Shown here: piece after piece, positions 28,941 through 38,269 of the stretch
Position numbering within the stretch: the stretch's first letter is position 1
Layout: each line of letters starts with the position of its first letter
Assembly (NCBI GenBank): GCA_026392355.1
Contig: JAPLCF010000043.1
Location: forward strand, 62,001 to 126,000
Direction: 5' to 3'
Length of the DNA: 64,000 nt
Origin: Actinomycetota bacterium
GTDB lineage: Bacteria; Actinomycetota; Thermoleophilia; Gaiellales; F1-60-MAGs149
Program-made: the position numbers and the translations under genes
Notes under the pieces: model-generated
The model's database searches: none
Told to the model about the DNA's origin: nothing
Seen by the model: the letters and a program-made list of their open reading frames with translations, nothing else

Positions 28941-30503
28941 GTGACCGACCGCCACGAAACCGGAACCACCGCCCAGCGCATTGCCCATCTTGAAGAGCTG
29001 CGTGCGCAGTCGGAGCATCTCGACCCCAAGGCCGAGGAGCGCCAGCGCGCGCGCGGCAAGGGCCTGGCGCGGGAGCGCATCGAGGCGCTGTTCGATCCCG
29101 GCACGTTCCGCGAGATCGACCGCTACGCCCAGCATCGCAACGCCGAGCTGGCCGACCGTCGCCCGTACGGCGACGGCGTCATCACCGGCCATGGCCTGAT
29201 CCACGGTCGCCGCGTCTTCGCGTTCTCGCAGGACTTCACCGTCTTTGGCGGCTCGCTCGGCGAGGTCTTCGCCGAGAAGATCTGCAAGGTGATGGATCTG
29301 GCGCTCCGCTACGGCTGCCCGATCATCGGCATCAACGACTCGGGTGGCGCCCGCATCCAGGAGGGCGTCGTGTCGCTCGGCGGCTATGCCGACATCTTCC
29401 AGCGCAACGTCGACGCCTCCGGTGTGATCCCGCAGATTTCGCTGATCATGGGACCCTGCGCCGGCGGCGCGGTCTACTCGCCGGCGATCACCGACTTCAT
29501 CTTGATGGTCCGCGAGACCTCGCACATGTTCATCACTGGGCCCGATGTGGTCCGTGCGGTGACGGGCGAAGAGGTCTCGATGGAGGAGCTCGGCGGCGCG
29601 GACGCGCACGCCGAGAAGAGCGGCGTCTGCCACCTCGTCTGCGAGGACGAGGCCGCGGCAATCGCGGATGCACGCGCGCTGATCTCCTTCCTTCCGCAGA
29701 ACAACCTCGACGCCGCACCGTGGGCGCCGACGGACGACCCGGCCGATCGCGAGTGCACCGAGCTCGACACGCTGATCCCGGATAGCCCGAACAAGCCGTA
29801 CGACATGCACGCCGTGATCCGCTCGATCACCGACGACGGGCTCTTCTTCGAGATCCAGCCGACGTACGCGATGAACATCCTGACCGGCTTCGCACGTCTC
29901 AACGGACACTCAATTGGCATCGTCGGCAACCAGCCGAGTCAGCTCGCCGGCGTGCTCGATATTGCTTCGTCGGAGAAGGCCGCGCGCTTCGTGCGCACCT
30001 GCGACGCCTTCGGCATCCCGATCCTCACGCTCGTCGACGTGCCGGGCTTCCTGCCGGGCACCGAGCAGGAGTGGGGCGGCATCATCCGCCACGGCGCGAA
30101 GCTGCTCTACGCCTACGGCGAAGCGACGGTGCCGAAGCTCACGCTGATCACGCGCAAGGCCTATGGCGGCGCGTACGACGTGATGGGCTCGAAGCACCTG
30201 CGCGCCGACGTCAACCTGGCGTGGCCGACGGCAGAGGTCGCCGTGATGGGCCCCGACGGCGCCGTCAACGTCGTCTACCGCAAGGAGCTTGCCGAGGCCG
30301 CCGATCCGGATGCGCGTCGCGCCGAGCTGATCGACGAGTACAAGGCGCGCTTCTCGAATCCGTTCACGGCCGCCGAGCGTGGCTTCGTCGACGACGTGAT
30401 CATTCCGCGCGAGTCGCGCCAGGCGCTGATCGACGCCCTCGAGGCCTCGCTCACCAAGCGCGTCGAGCGCCCCCGCCGCAAGCACGGGAACATCCCGCTG
30501 TGA
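28941..30503 (+). CDS. pccB: Propionyl-CoA carboxylase beta (carboxyltransferase) subunit
   Basis: 520 residues from GTG 28941. Crotonase-like carboxyltransferase with the two oxyanion-hole regions [20 protein letters not shown] and [16 protein letters not shown]. The Asp in GAYDVM is at the position where propionyl-CoA carboxylases have Asp and acetyl-CoA-preferring forms have Ile or Cys (known from Streptomyces PccB/AccB), so propionyl-CoA is the likely substrate. The stop overlaps the GTG of a 56-aa protein, which overlaps the biotin carboxylase start. Confidence 0.9.
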   Translation: MTDRHETGTTAQRIAHLEELRAQSEHLDPKAEERQRARGKGLARERIEALFDPGTFREIDRYAQHRNAELADRRPYGDGVITGHGLIHGRRVFAFSQDFTVFGGSLGEVFAEKICKVMDLALRYGCPIIGINDSGGARIQEGVVSLGGYADIFQRNVDASGVIPQISLIMGPCAGGAVYSPAITDFILMVRETSHMFITGPDVVRAVTGEEVSMEELGGADAHAEKSGVCHLVCEDEAAAIADARALISFLPQNNLDAAPWAPTDDPADRECTELDTLIPDSPNKPYDMHAVIRSITDDGLFFEIQPTYAMNILTGFARLNGHSIGIVGNQPSQLAGVLDIASSEKAARFVRTCDAFGIPILTLVDVPGFLPGTEQEWGGIIRHGAKLLYAYGEATVPKLTLITRKAYGGAYDVMGSKHLRADVNLAWPTAEVAVMGPDGAVNVVYRKELAEAADPDARRAELIDEYKARFSNPFTAAERGFVDDVIIPRESRQALIDALEASLTKRVERPRRKHGNIPL

Positions 30504-30670
30504 GTCACATCGACGAGCGCGACGAGGCCAAGGCCCGCGAGGAGCTCGCCATCGAGGCGGCGCTGCGCGTGGTGGAGCAGGACGGTCCGCTTGCCGGGCA
30601 TCCCGCCTATCGCTCGGCGTGGCGCCGTCAGGCCGCCCGCGAGCAGCTCGACAACGGGATGGACGCATGA
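30500..30670 (+). CDS. 56-aa protein between pccB and the biotin carboxylase gene
   Basis: GTG 30500 overlaps the pccB stop (GTGA) and its own TGA overlaps the ATG of the next gene (ATGA), so all three are coupled. The product is highly charged and helical: [19 protein letters not shown] then [17 protein letters not shown]. Position and size match the epsilon subunit that stabilises acyl-CoA carboxylases in Streptomyces and Mycobacterium, but I do not see convincing sequence similarity to it. A structural subunit role is inference from context. Confidence 0.65.
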   Translation: MSHIDERDEAKAREELAIEAALRVVEQDGPLAGHPAYRSAWRRQAAREQLDNGMDA

Positions 30671-32436
30671 GCACGCCTCCGTTCGACAAGATCCTCGTCG
30701 CCAACCGCGGCGAGATCGCGATTCGCGTCTTCCGCGCCTGCCGCGAGCTCGGCATTGGCACGGTCGCCGTCTACTCCGAGGCCGATGCCGGCGCGCCCCA
30801 TGTCCGCTACGCCGATGAGGCCGTGCTGTTGGGCGCTGCTGCGCCGAGCGAGAGCTACCTCAATATCCCCAAGCTGATCGACGCCGCCACGCGCACCGGT
30901 GCGCAGGCGATTCACCCGGGCTACGGCTTCCTCGCTGAGAGCGCGCCGTTTGCGACCGCCGTGATCGAGGCCGGTCTGACGTGGATCGGTCCGCCGCCGA
31001 GCGCGATCGACGCGATGGGCTCGAAGATCAACTCGCGCGTGCTGATGGCCGCGGCGAACGTGCCGATCGTGCCGGGCACGACGGAGGAGATCACCGATCC
31101 CGCGCGCGTGATCGAGCTCGGTGAGCAGTACGGCTGGCCGATCGCACTGAAGGCCTCGGCTGGTGGTGGCGGTCGTGGCCTCAAGGTCGTGCACGAGGCG
31201 TCGGAGGCCGAGCGTCTGCTCGAGGCCGCCAAGCGCGAGGGCGAGGCGTGGTTCGGCAACGGTGCCGTCTACGTCGAGAAGTACGTCGAGGATCCGCGCC
31301 ACGTCGAGATCCAGGTGATGGCCGACACGCTCGGTAACACGATTCATCTGGGCGAGCGCGACTGCACGCTGCAGCGCCGCCACCAGAAGATCGTCGAGGA
31401 GGCACCGTCGCCGGCCGTCGACGAGGACCTGCGCGCCCGCATGGGAGCAATGGCCGTCAACGCCGCCAAGGCTGTCGACTATGTCGGTGCCGGAACCGTC
31501 GAATGTCTGCTCGATCGCCATGGCGACTTCTACTTCCTCGAGATGAACACCCGCGTGCAGGTCGAGCATCCGGTCACCGAGCTGGTGACGGGCGTCGACA
31601 TCGTGCGCGAGCAGATCCTCGTCGCCGCGGGCAATCCGCTCTCGTACACGCAGGACGACATCGTGATGCGTGGGCACGCGATCGAGTGCCGTGTCAACGC
31701 CGAGGATCCGGGCAATGGCTTCACGCCGTCGCCGGGTAAGCTGCTTCGCCACCGCCCCCCGAGCGGCCCGGGTATCCGCGTCGAGTCCGGCGTGGAAGAG
31801 GGTGGCGAGATCAACGATCGCTACGACCCGATGGTCGCGAAGCTGCTCGTGTGGGACACCTCCCGTGAGCGCGCCATCGCCCGTATGCGCCGTGCGCTCG
31901 ACGAGTACGAGATCGTCGGTCCGAAGACGCTGCTGCCGATGCATCGCATCGTCATGCGCGCGCCGGAGTTTGCCGAAGGCCAGACGTGCGCGGGTCTTGT
32001 CGAGGGTGCGTGGGCCGATGCCTGCGCCGCACTCGCGGACGAGCCCGTCACCGCAGCACCTACGGCTGCCGGCGGCGTCACGATTCCGCGGCACGTGCCG
32101 GTTGAGGTCGAGGGGCGCCGCTACGACGTCGTGCTGCGCCTGCCCGCCTCTGCCGGTGCTGAGGAGGCGCGTGAGCGCATCCGCGCCCGCATGTCCGGCG
32201 GTGCCGGAGCGGCTGCCGAGGGTGCGATCGTCTCGCCGATGCAGGGCACGGTGCTGCAGCTCGAGGTCGCTGAGGGCGACACGGTCGAGGCGGGGCAGGT
32301 CGTGGCCGTTGTCGAGGCAATGAAGATGGAGAACGAGGTGCAGTCGCTGCACGCCGGTACCGTCGCCGCGGTGCACGTGCAGGCGGGCCAGGGCGTGCAG
32401 GCCGGGCAGACGCTGATCGAGCTCGAAGGGGCGTAG
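30667..32436 (+). CDS. Acyl-CoA carboxylase alpha subunit (biotin carboxylase + BCCP)
   Basis: 589 residues from ATG 30667. Biotin carboxylase: KILVANRGEIAIRVFRACRE, the ATP-grasp glycine loop KASAGGGGRGLKVV, EKYVEDPRHVEIQVM and EMNTRVQVEHPVTE. The BCCP domain closes the protein with the biotinyl lysine 554 in VEAMKMENEV. It carboxylates biotin with bicarbonate and ATP; the PccB subunit transfers the carboxyl to propionyl-CoA. A Pro/Ala-rich linker (about 455-480) joins the parts. In related actinobacteria such alpha subunits are shared by several beta subunits. Confidence 0.92.
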   Translation: MSTPPFDKILVANRGEIAIRVFRACRELGIGTVAVYSEADAGAPHVRYADEAVLLGAAAPSESYLNIPKLIDAATRTGAQAIHPGYGFLAESAPFATAVIEAGLTWIGPPPSAIDAMGSKINSRVLMAAANVPIVPGTTEEITDPARVIELGEQYGWPIALKASAGGGGRGLKVVHEASEAERLLEAAKREGEAWFGNGAVYVEKYVEDPRHVEIQVMADTLGNTIHLGERDCTLQRRHQKIVEEAPSPAVDEDLRARMGAMAVNAAKAVDYVGAGTVECLLDRHGDFYFLEMNTRVQVEHPVTELVTGVDIVREQILVAAGNPLSYTQDDIVMRGHAIECRVNAEDPGNGFTPSPGKLLRHRPPSGPGIRVESGVEEGGEINDRYDPMVAKLLVWDTSRERAIARMRRALDEYEIVGPKTLLPMHRIVMRAPEFAEGQTCAGLVEGAWADACAALADEPVTAAPTAAGGVTIPRHVPVEVEGRRYDVVLRLPASAGAEEARERIRARMSGGAGAAAEGAIVSPMQGTVLQLEVAEGDTVEAGQVVAVVEAMKMENEVQSLHAGTVAAVHVQAGQGVQAGQTLIELEGA

Positions 32437-32517
32437 GGAGCACACAACGCGCCCGGTTGTGGGGGCGGCGCACGACCGTCCCCGCTCGCTCATTCGCTTT
32501 CTGACGTCGAGGTTCCC

Positions 32518-32523
32518 TATAGT
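32518..32523 (+). promoter_or_regulatory. -10 box, leaderless start of the GntR-type gene
   Basis: TATAGT, the best match to the -10 consensus in this window, ends 9 bases before ATG 32533. The regulator thus has its own promoter in the 96-base gap after the carboxylase gene. Confidence 0.5.
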
Positions 32524-32532
32524 TCCGGCGCA

Positions 32533-33270
32533 ATGGCGCAGAACGACACCACCGTGTGGGACGACGAGCCCATGTTCGTGCGCGACGCCGTCTTCCAGCC
32601 GATCGACACGCCGACGGCCGTGGACGAGGTCGCGCGGCGCATCCGTCAGGCGATCGTGCTCGGCGTCTTGCGCGATGGTGACCGCCTGCCCGCCGAGACC
32701 GAACTGGCGAAGCGCATCGGTGTCGGCGTGATGACGGTGCGTGCCGCGCTGAGCGAGTTGCGTGCCGACGGACTGCTCGAGACGCACCGCGGCCGCCTTG
32801 GTGGTTCGTTCGTGGCGTCGAGCGACAAGGCGTTCCTCTCGGGCGTCCCCGCGACCGACCCCTCGCATCTGCGGCAACAGGCCGAGATCCTTGGCGGATT
32901 GGAAGCGCAGGCGGCGCGCCTGGCCGCCGCCTTGATCACCGACGAGGAGCTCGAGATCCTGGCCGAGTTGACTGCCGAGATGGGGCAATCGCACAATGCA
33001 GACGAGGTCGGCGTCATCAACAACCGCTTCCACCTGATGATCGCCGCTGCCTCCGGCAATCGCGACCTCGTCTCCGTGATCAGCCAGCGTCGCGCCGAGC
33101 TGTACTCGGCCGCCTACGCGCTGTCCGGGGTCAAGCTGCCGCTCCTGCTGGACGGCGATGCGCATCCTGGCATCGTTGAGGCGCTCGCTGCGCGTGACGG
33201 CGAGCTCGCCAGCGCCCGCATGTGGGAGCACCATCGAGTCACCATGGACGGCGTGCTCGACGCAATGTGA
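32533..33270 (+). CDS. GntR/FadR-subfamily transcriptional regulator
   Basis: 245 residues. Winged-helix domain at about 30-95 (AVDEVARRIRQAIVLGVLRDGDRLPAETELAKRIGVGVMTVRAALSELRADGLL, the usual GntR helix-turn-helix) and an FCD-type ligand domain: LEAQAARLAAALITDEELEIL, NNRFHLMIAAASGN and ARMWEHHRVTMD, with histidines that bind metal in the family. Such regulators usually sense a carboxylic acid or acyl-CoA. Its place between the propionyl-CoA genes and ETF-QO suggests control of this catabolic block, which is inference. Confidence 0.85.
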   Translation: MAQNDTTVWDDEPMFVRDAVFQPIDTPTAVDEVARRIRQAIVLGVLRDGDRLPAETELAKRIGVGVMTVRAALSELRADGLLETHRGRLGGSFVASSDKAFLSGVPATDPSHLRQQAEILGGLEAQAARLAAALITDEELEILAELTAEMGQSHNADEVGVINNRFHLMIAAASGNRDLVSVISQRRAELYSAAYALSGVKLPLLLDGDAHPGIVEALAARDGELASARMWEHHRVTMDGVLDAM

Positions 33271-33320
33271 GCGGGCGGCGTTCCGCCTCCTCACAGGCCG
33301 CCCGCGCTATCGTGCCGGGG

Positions 33321-35024
33321 ATGCCTACGCTCCCCAGTGATTTCCCGCCACCGTATGACCCTGCGGCCGCTGTAGACGCTCCGAACGCGCCGATCGACCT
33401 CCAGATCCCAGCCGGGGTCTGCATTGTCGGCGGCGGTGCGGCTGGTCTCGCCTGTGCCGTCAAGCTCGGCCAGCTCTTGGCCGACGATCCCGAGATCCTC
33501 GAGCAGCTCGGCGAGGTGCCGATCGTCGTGATCGAGAAGGGCAAGTCCATCGGCAGCCACTCGCTGTCCGGCGCGATGATGAACCCGCAGCCGCTGCGCG
33601 AGCTCTTCCCGGATCTCACTGACGACCAGCTGCCCACGTATGGCGCGGTCAACAAGGAGTCGGTCTACTTCATGACGTCGCGCAAGCGCGCGATCAAGTT
33701 GCCAACGCCGCCGGAGTTCCAGAACCACGGCAACCACGCAATCTCGCTGGCCACGCTCAACAAGTTCCTCGCCGAGCAGGCCGAGGCGCTCGGCGCCTAC
33801 GTGCTGCCCGAGACTGATGCGCAGACGCTCCTCGTCGAGAATGGCGCCGTGCGTGGCATCCGCACCGGCGTCAAGGGCCTCGATAAGGACGGCAACGAGA
33901 AGCCGGGCGCCGCACCCGCGACCGAGGTGCACGCCCAGGTGACCGTGCTCGCCGAGGGTGCGCAGGGCAAGCTGCGCGAGGCCGCGATGACGGCGTTCAA
34001 CGTGTCGAGTCCGTTTCCGCAGGTCTACGCCCTTGGCGTGAAGGAGCTGTGGAAGGTCCCGAAGAGCCTCGACCGCATCATCCACACGCTCGGTTGGCCG
34101 CTCCGTGGCGCTGCGCGCTACCGCGAGTTTGGCGGCTCCTGGCTCTATCCGATGGGTCCCGAGCACGTCTCGATGGGCATGGTCGTCGGCCTCGACTGGG
34201 CCGACTCGACGCTGAGCGTTCACGACCTGCTGCAGGAGCTCAAGCTCCATCCGCTCATCAAGAAGATCCTCGAAGGTGGCGAGCGCGTCGAGTGGGGCGC
34301 GAAGATCATCCCTGAGGGTGGCTATTACGCGATTCCCGATCAGCTCACGCTGCCGGGGGCCATGTTCGTCGGCGACTCGGCCGGCTTCGTCAACGTGCCG
34401 CGCCTCAAGGGCGTGCACTACGCGATCCAGTCGGGCATCCTCGCTGCGCAGGCGATCCACGCTGCGCTGAAGGCCGGCCACGACGTCACCCAGCCGGGCG
34501 CCCTAGCGGCCTACGACTCGGCGGTGCGCACGGGCAAGATCGGCCAGGACCTGTGGGAGGTGCGCAACTCGCGCCAGCAGTTCCAGCGCGGTCTCGTCGG
34601 TGGTGGCGCGGTTGCGCCGCTGATTACCCTCACCAAGGGGCGCTTCCCCTTCGGCGCGACGGCGTTCTCCGAAGACAGCCACCACGAGGTCGAGAACCTC
34701 AAGAGCGTCTACACGGAGCCCGATGGCCAGTACACCTTCGACAAGCTGTCGAGCGTGTTCCTGTCGGGTAACAAGACCCGCGACGACCAGCCGAACCACC
34801 TCCGTATTCATCAGCCGCGGGTGCCGAAGGTCCTTGCCGATGCGTGGGTCAACATGTGCCCCGCGCAGGTCTACGAAGTCGTTGAAGGCTCCGATTCCGG
34901 TGATGGCCTCGTGCGCGTGCACATGGATCCGTCGAACTGCGTGCAATGCGGGGCAATCACCGCCAAGGGCGGGCGCTTCACGCCACCCGAGGGCGGCAGC
35001 GGCCCCGAATACCAGAAGATGTAA
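33321..35024 (+). CDS. Electron transfer flavoprotein-ubiquinone oxidoreductase
   Basis: 567 residues from ATG 33321. FAD-binding CIVGGGAAGLACAVKL at residues 32-47, IEKGKSIGSHSLSGAMMNP, and LVGDSAGF-like FVGDSAGFVNVPRLKGVHYA. The C-terminal ferredoxin domain is the family mark (CPAQVYEV...PSNCVQC...PPEGGSGPEY). It passes electrons from ETF, charged by acyl-CoA dehydrogenases, to the quinone pool. Oddity: only three of four cluster cysteines are found (513, 540, 543); residue 546, where the CxxCxxC motif needs the next Cys, is Ile. See findings. Confidence 0.88.
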   Translation: MPTLPSDFPPPYDPAAAVDAPNAPIDLQIPAGVCIVGGGAAGLACAVKLGQLLADDPEILEQLGEVPIVVIEKGKSIGSHSLSGAMMNPQPLRELFPDLTDDQLPTYGAVNKESVYFMTSRKRAIKLPTPPEFQNHGNHAISLATLNKFLAEQAEALGAYVLPETDAQTLLVENGAVRGIRTGVKGLDKDGNEKPGAAPATEVHAQVTVLAEGAQGKLREAAMTAFNVSSPFPQVYALGVKELWKVPKSLDRIIHTLGWPLRGAARYREFGGSWLYPMGPEHVSMGMVVGLDWADSTLSVHDLLQELKLHPLIKKILEGGERVEWGAKIIPEGGYYAIPDQLTLPGAMFVGDSAGFVNVPRLKGVHYAIQSGILAAQAIHAALKAGHDVTQPGALAAYDSAVRTGKIGQDLWEVRNSRQQFQRGLVGGGAVAPLITLTKGRFPFGATAFSEDSHHEVENLKSVYTEPDGQYTFDKLSSVFLSGNKTRDDQPNHLRIHQPRVPKVLADAWVNMCPAQVYEVVEGSDSGDGLVRVHMDPSNCVQCGAITAKGGRFTPPEGGSGPEYQKM

Positions 35025-35039
35025 CGAGGAGCAGTCTCC

Positions 35040-36188
35040 ATGGATCTCTATGAGCACCAGGGCAAGGAGCTGTTCGCGAAGGCGGGTATTCCCGTCGCAG
35101 CTGGCTACGTCGCCTACACCGTCGATGAGGCGCGCGCCGCCGCCGAGAAGCTCGGTGGGGTCGTCGTGGTCAAGAGCCAGGTGCTCGTGGGCGGCCGCGG
35201 CAAGGTTGGTGGCGTCAAGGTCGTCAAGGACCCTGCCTCGGCAGCGGAAGCGGCCGAGGCGATCCTCGGGCTCGACATCAAGGGCCACATCACGCGACGC
35301 CTGTACATCGAGGCGGGCGTGAAGATCGCCAAGGAGTACTACTTCTCCGTCACGTTCGATCGCTCGGCCAAGATGCCGCTGCTGATGCTCACGACGATGG
35401 GCGGCATGGACGTTGAGGACGTCGCGGCGAACCATCCCGACAAGCTGGCCCGGCTGCATGTTGATCCGGCGCTCGGCTACCGCGGCTTCCATGGTGTGCA
35501 GCTGATGAGCGAGGCCGGTATCCCGGTCGAGGAGCGCAAGGCGCTCGCGCCGATGCTCGCCGCGCTATACGGCGTGTTCCAGCAGGACGACGCCATGCTC
35601 GTCGAGGTCAACCCGCTCGTGCTGCTCGAAGACGACACGTTCCTCGCGGCCGATGCCAAGGTGACGATCGACGACAACGCGCTCTTCCGCCATCCCGACA
35701 TCGAGGCCATGCGCGATCTCGCCGCCATGGACCCGCAGGAGCAGGCGGCCCGCGAGCACCATCTCGCCTACGTGAAGCTCGACGGCGACGTCGGCATCCT
35801 CGGCAACGGCGCCGGTCTCGTGATGAGCACCGTTGACGTGATTGCCCAGGCAGGCGGTCGTCCGGCCAACTTCTTGGACGTTGGCGGCGGTGCCAGCGCG
35901 GAGAAGATCACGACGGCGCTCGAGATCGTGCTGAGCAACGACAAGGTCAACAGCGTGCTGTTCAACATCTTCGGGGGCATCACGCGCTGCGACGAGGTCG
36001 CCAAGGGCCTGCTCGGCGCGCTGGATGCCACGACGATCACCGCGCCGATCGTGGTGCGCCTCGACGGCACCAACGCCGAGGAGGGACGCGCGCTGCTCGC
36101 CGAGGCGGCGCGCCCCGAGATCACCGTCGAGAAGACGATGCTCGAGGCCGCGGCCACCGCCGTCCGCCTCGCAAAGGAAGCGAGCTAG
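35040..36188 (+). CDS. sucC: Succinyl-CoA synthetase beta subunit
   Basis: 382 residues from ATG 35040, 15 bases after the ETF-QO stop, with AACGAGGAG upstream as ribosome-binding site. ATP-grasp domain with VVKSQVLVGGRGKVGGVKV and the metal-binding VEVNPLVLLEDD; the C-terminal CoA-ligase domain has FLDVGGGASAEKI and NIFGGITRCDEVAKG. It forms ATP or GTP from succinyl-CoA with SucD. Placed after the propionyl-CoA genes it would take the succinyl-CoA made by the mutase. Confidence 0.95.
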   Translation: MDLYEHQGKELFAKAGIPVAAGYVAYTVDEARAAAEKLGGVVVVKSQVLVGGRGKVGGVKVVKDPASAAEAAEAILGLDIKGHITRRLYIEAGVKIAKEYYFSVTFDRSAKMPLLMLTTMGGMDVEDVAANHPDKLARLHVDPALGYRGFHGVQLMSEAGIPVEERKALAPMLAALYGVFQQDDAMLVEVNPLVLLEDDTFLAADAKVTIDDNALFRHPDIEAMRDLAAMDPQEQAAREHHLAYVKLDGDVGILGNGAGLVMSTVDVIAQAGGRPANFLDVGGGASAEKITTALEIVLSNDKVNSVLFNIFGGITRCDEVAKGLLGALDATTITAPIVVRLDGTNAEEGRALLAEAARPEITVEKTMLEAAATAVRLAKEAS

Positions 36189-36190
36189 TC

Positions 36191-37066
36191 ATGGCCATCA
36201 TCGCCACCAAGGACACGCGCCTGGTCGTGCAGGGCATTACCGGTCGTGAGGGCACGTTCCACGCGCTGCGCAATCGCGACTACGGCACTAACGTCGTTGC
36301 CGGCGTCACGCCCGGCCGCGCGGGCCAGAACGTCGAGGGCATTCCGGTCTTCGACTCTGTCGCCGATGCCGTCGCCGAGCAGGGTGCCAACACCTCGCTC
36401 ATCCTCGTCCCACCGCGCTTTGCCGCCGAGGCGATCCTCGAGGCCGCCGAGGCCGGCGTGGAGCAGATCATCTGCATTACCGAGGGCATTCCCGCCCACG
36501 AGATGCTCGAGGTCTACCACTACATCCGCCCTCGCGGTATCCGCCTGCTCGGGCCGAATTGCCCCGGCGCGCTCTCGCCCGGCATCGCCAACGTCGGCAT
36601 CATCCCGGCCGAGGTCTTCAAGCAGGGTCCGATCGGCCTGATGTCGCGCTCCGGCACGCTCACGTACCAGATCGGTGGCGAACTGGCGGCTAAGGGCCTC
36701 GGCAACTCGACGATCATCGGCCTCGGTGGCGATCCGATCGTCGGCACGTCGTTCATCGACGGGCTCGACATGTTCCAGGCCGACGACCAGACCGAGTACA
36801 TCGTGATGGTCGGTGAGATCGGTGGCAATGAGGAGGAGAAGGCGGCCGAGGTGATCGCCGAGCGCATCACCAAGCCCGTTGTCGCCTACATCGCCGGCTT
36901 CGAGGCTCCTCCGGGCAAGACGATGGGACACGCGGGTGCGATTATCTCCGGCTCGGCGGGCACGGCTGCAGCCAAGAAGGAGGCGCTCGAGGCCAAGGGC
37001 GTTCGCGTCGGGACGAATCCGACCGAGGCTGCGCAGCTGATGGCCGACCTCGTCACCAAGGGCTGA
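36191..37066 (+). CDS. sucD: Succinyl-CoA synthetase alpha subunit
   Basis: 291 residues, starting 2 bases after sucC. The CoA-binding fold has VVQGITGREGTFHAL and VTPGRAGQNVEGIPVFDSV. The phosphohistidine is in GKTMGHAGAIISGSAGTA, and LLGPNCPGALSPG and GDPIVGTSFID are further family marks. Length is normal for the subunit. Confidence 0.95.
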   Translation: MAIIATKDTRLVVQGITGREGTFHALRNRDYGTNVVAGVTPGRAGQNVEGIPVFDSVADAVAEQGANTSLILVPPRFAAEAILEAAEAGVEQIICITEGIPAHEMLEVYHYIRPRGIRLLGPNCPGALSPGIANVGIIPAEVFKQGPIGLMSRSGTLTYQIGGELAAKGLGNSTIIGLGGDPIVGTSFIDGLDMFQADDQTEYIVMVGEIGGNEEEKAAEVIAERITKPVVAYIAGFEAPPGKTMGHAGAIISGSAGTAAAKKEALEAKGVRVGTNPTEAAQLMADLVTKG

Positions 37067-37098
37067 TTTCCGCCGTCGCACGCGGGCGCTGGCCTTCG

Positions 37099-37104
37099 TA
37101 GACT
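37099..37104 (+). promoter_or_regulatory. -10 box, leaderless start of the aminotransferase gene
   Basis: TAGACT ends 7 bases before ATG 37112, so the aminotransferase has its own probably leaderless transcript. Confidence 0.45.
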
Positions 37105-37111
37105 GCGGGGT

Positions 37112-38188
37112 ATGGCCACCATCTCCTTCGCACGCGGCGTTCCGTCCGCAGATCTCCTTCCCGTCGACGAGCTCAAGAGCGCCATTGTCCGCGCGATGGA
37201 GAAGGACGCCACGGGTATGCTGCTCTACGGCGACCCGATGGGGTACATGCCGCTGCGCGAGTGGGTCGGCAAGCGCTGGTACCACGACCCGGCTGGCGTC
37301 TTCGTCACGAACGGCTCGCTGCAGGCGTTCGCGTTTCTCGCTGAGGTGCTGTTCGCCGGCTCCGGCGGCCGTGCCGCCGTCGAGGCCCCGACGTACGACC
37401 GCACGATTCTTACGCTGAAGCGCTTTGGCGCCACCGTCGATGCGTACCCGCTGCTCGAGGATGGCATCGACGTCGATGCACTCGAGGCTGCGATCAAGGC
37501 GGGCAAGGCGCCCGGGCTGGTCTACATCATCCCGAACTTCCAGAACCCCGCCGGCAACGTAACCACGCTCGCCGTCCGCCAGCGTCTGGTCGATCTGGCT
37601 GCCGAGCACGGCTTCTGGATCTTTGAGGACGATCCGTACGGCGACCTGCGCTTCTCCGGCGAGGACGTGCCGCGCATGTTCGATCTCGATCAGGCTGGCC
37701 GCGTGATCTACTCGACGTCGTTCACCAAGACGATCGCTCCTGGCATCCGTGCTGGTGCGCTGCTGCTCCCCGAGGAGCTGCGCAAGAAGATGGCCTACAT
37801 CGCCAACCAGACGTACATCGGCGCAGTGCATTTCGCCCATGCCGCCGTTGCCGAGTACTGCAACGCCGGTGAGTTCGACAAGGGCTTGGACCGTGCCCGC
37901 CCGCAACTCGAGGCGCGTAAAGATGCGCTCGTCGCAGCGCTTGACGCACACCTCGGCGATCGCTTCACCTTCCGCGCGCCGGAGGGTGGCTACTTCCTCT
38001 GGGGCCGCCTCGACGGCGTCGACTGCGATGCGCTGCTGCCGAAGGCCAACGAGGCCGGCGTGCCGTTCGTCAAGGGCAGCGACTTCTTCGTCGACGGCTC
38101 AGGCAAGGATCACCTGCGCCTCGCCTTCTCCGCGGTCAAGCCCGAGGAGATGGACGAGGGCATCGGTCGCCTGGCTCAGCTTCTCTGA
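37112..38188 (+). CDS. PLP-dependent aminotransferase, fold type I
   Basis: 358 residues, cytosolic. Typical of the 2-aminoadipate/MocR-like aminotransferase group: LYGDPMGYMPLREWVGKR, IPNFQNPAGNVTT with the cofactor-binding Asn, EDDPYGDLRF, and the Schiff-base lysine in YSTSFTKTIAPGIRAG. It lacks the N-terminal GntR domain of MocR regulators. Substrates in this group include 2-aminoadipate, aromatic and branched-chain amino acids; the neighbouring propionyl-CoA genes would fit branched-chain amino acid breakdown, but that is a guess. Confidence 0.85.
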   Translation: MATISFARGVPSADLLPVDELKSAIVRAMEKDATGMLLYGDPMGYMPLREWVGKRWYHDPAGVFVTNGSLQAFAFLAEVLFAGSGGRAAVEAPTYDRTILTLKRFGATVDAYPLLEDGIDVDALEAAIKAGKAPGLVYIIPNFQNPAGNVTTLAVRQRLVDLAAEHGFWIFEDDPYGDLRFSGEDVPRMFDLDQAGRVIYSTSFTKTIAPGIRAGALLLPEELRKKMAYIANQTYIGAVHFAHAAVAEYCNAGEFDKGLDRARPQLEARKDALVAALDAHLGDRFTFRAPEGGYFLWGRLDGVDCDALLPKANEAGVPFVKGSDFFVDGSGKDHLRLAFSAVKPEEMDEGIGRLAQLL

Positions 38189-38193
38189 GCCAG
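38171..38193 (+). terminator. Hairpin overlapping the aminotransferase stop codon
   Basis: CTGGCTCAG and CTGAGCCAG form a perfect 9-bp stem around CTTCT, with the TGA stop inside the 3' arm. No T-run follows. It may act with the palindrome at 38223 as a terminator. Confidence 0.5.
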
Positions 38194-38222
38194 CGCCCCG
38201 CCGTCATCCCTTCTGCATGGGA

Positions 38223-38253
38223 CTTCCTATTGGGGTCCGACCCCAATAGGAAG
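38223..38253. terminator. Long palindrome between convergent genes
   Basis: Two perfect 15-base arms, CTTCCTATTGGGGTC and its complement, flank one central base, 16 bases before the end of the first LapA-like gene. It can fold on either strand and probably terminates both. A related copy lies at 38619-38645 after the second LapA-like gene. Confidence 0.7.
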
Positions 38254-38269
38254 GTGATCCCCGCCGTCG

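Noticed and set aside
30628-33294. An 888-codon minus-strand ORF
   Set aside because: It is antisense to the carboxylase and GntR genes, whose motifs are unambiguous. Such mirror frames are typical of high-G+C codon bias, as are those at 36185-37951 and 27315-28829.
37112-38188. MocR-type regulator
   Set aside because: The aminotransferase domain is of that type, but the N-terminal GntR helix-turn-helix is missing.
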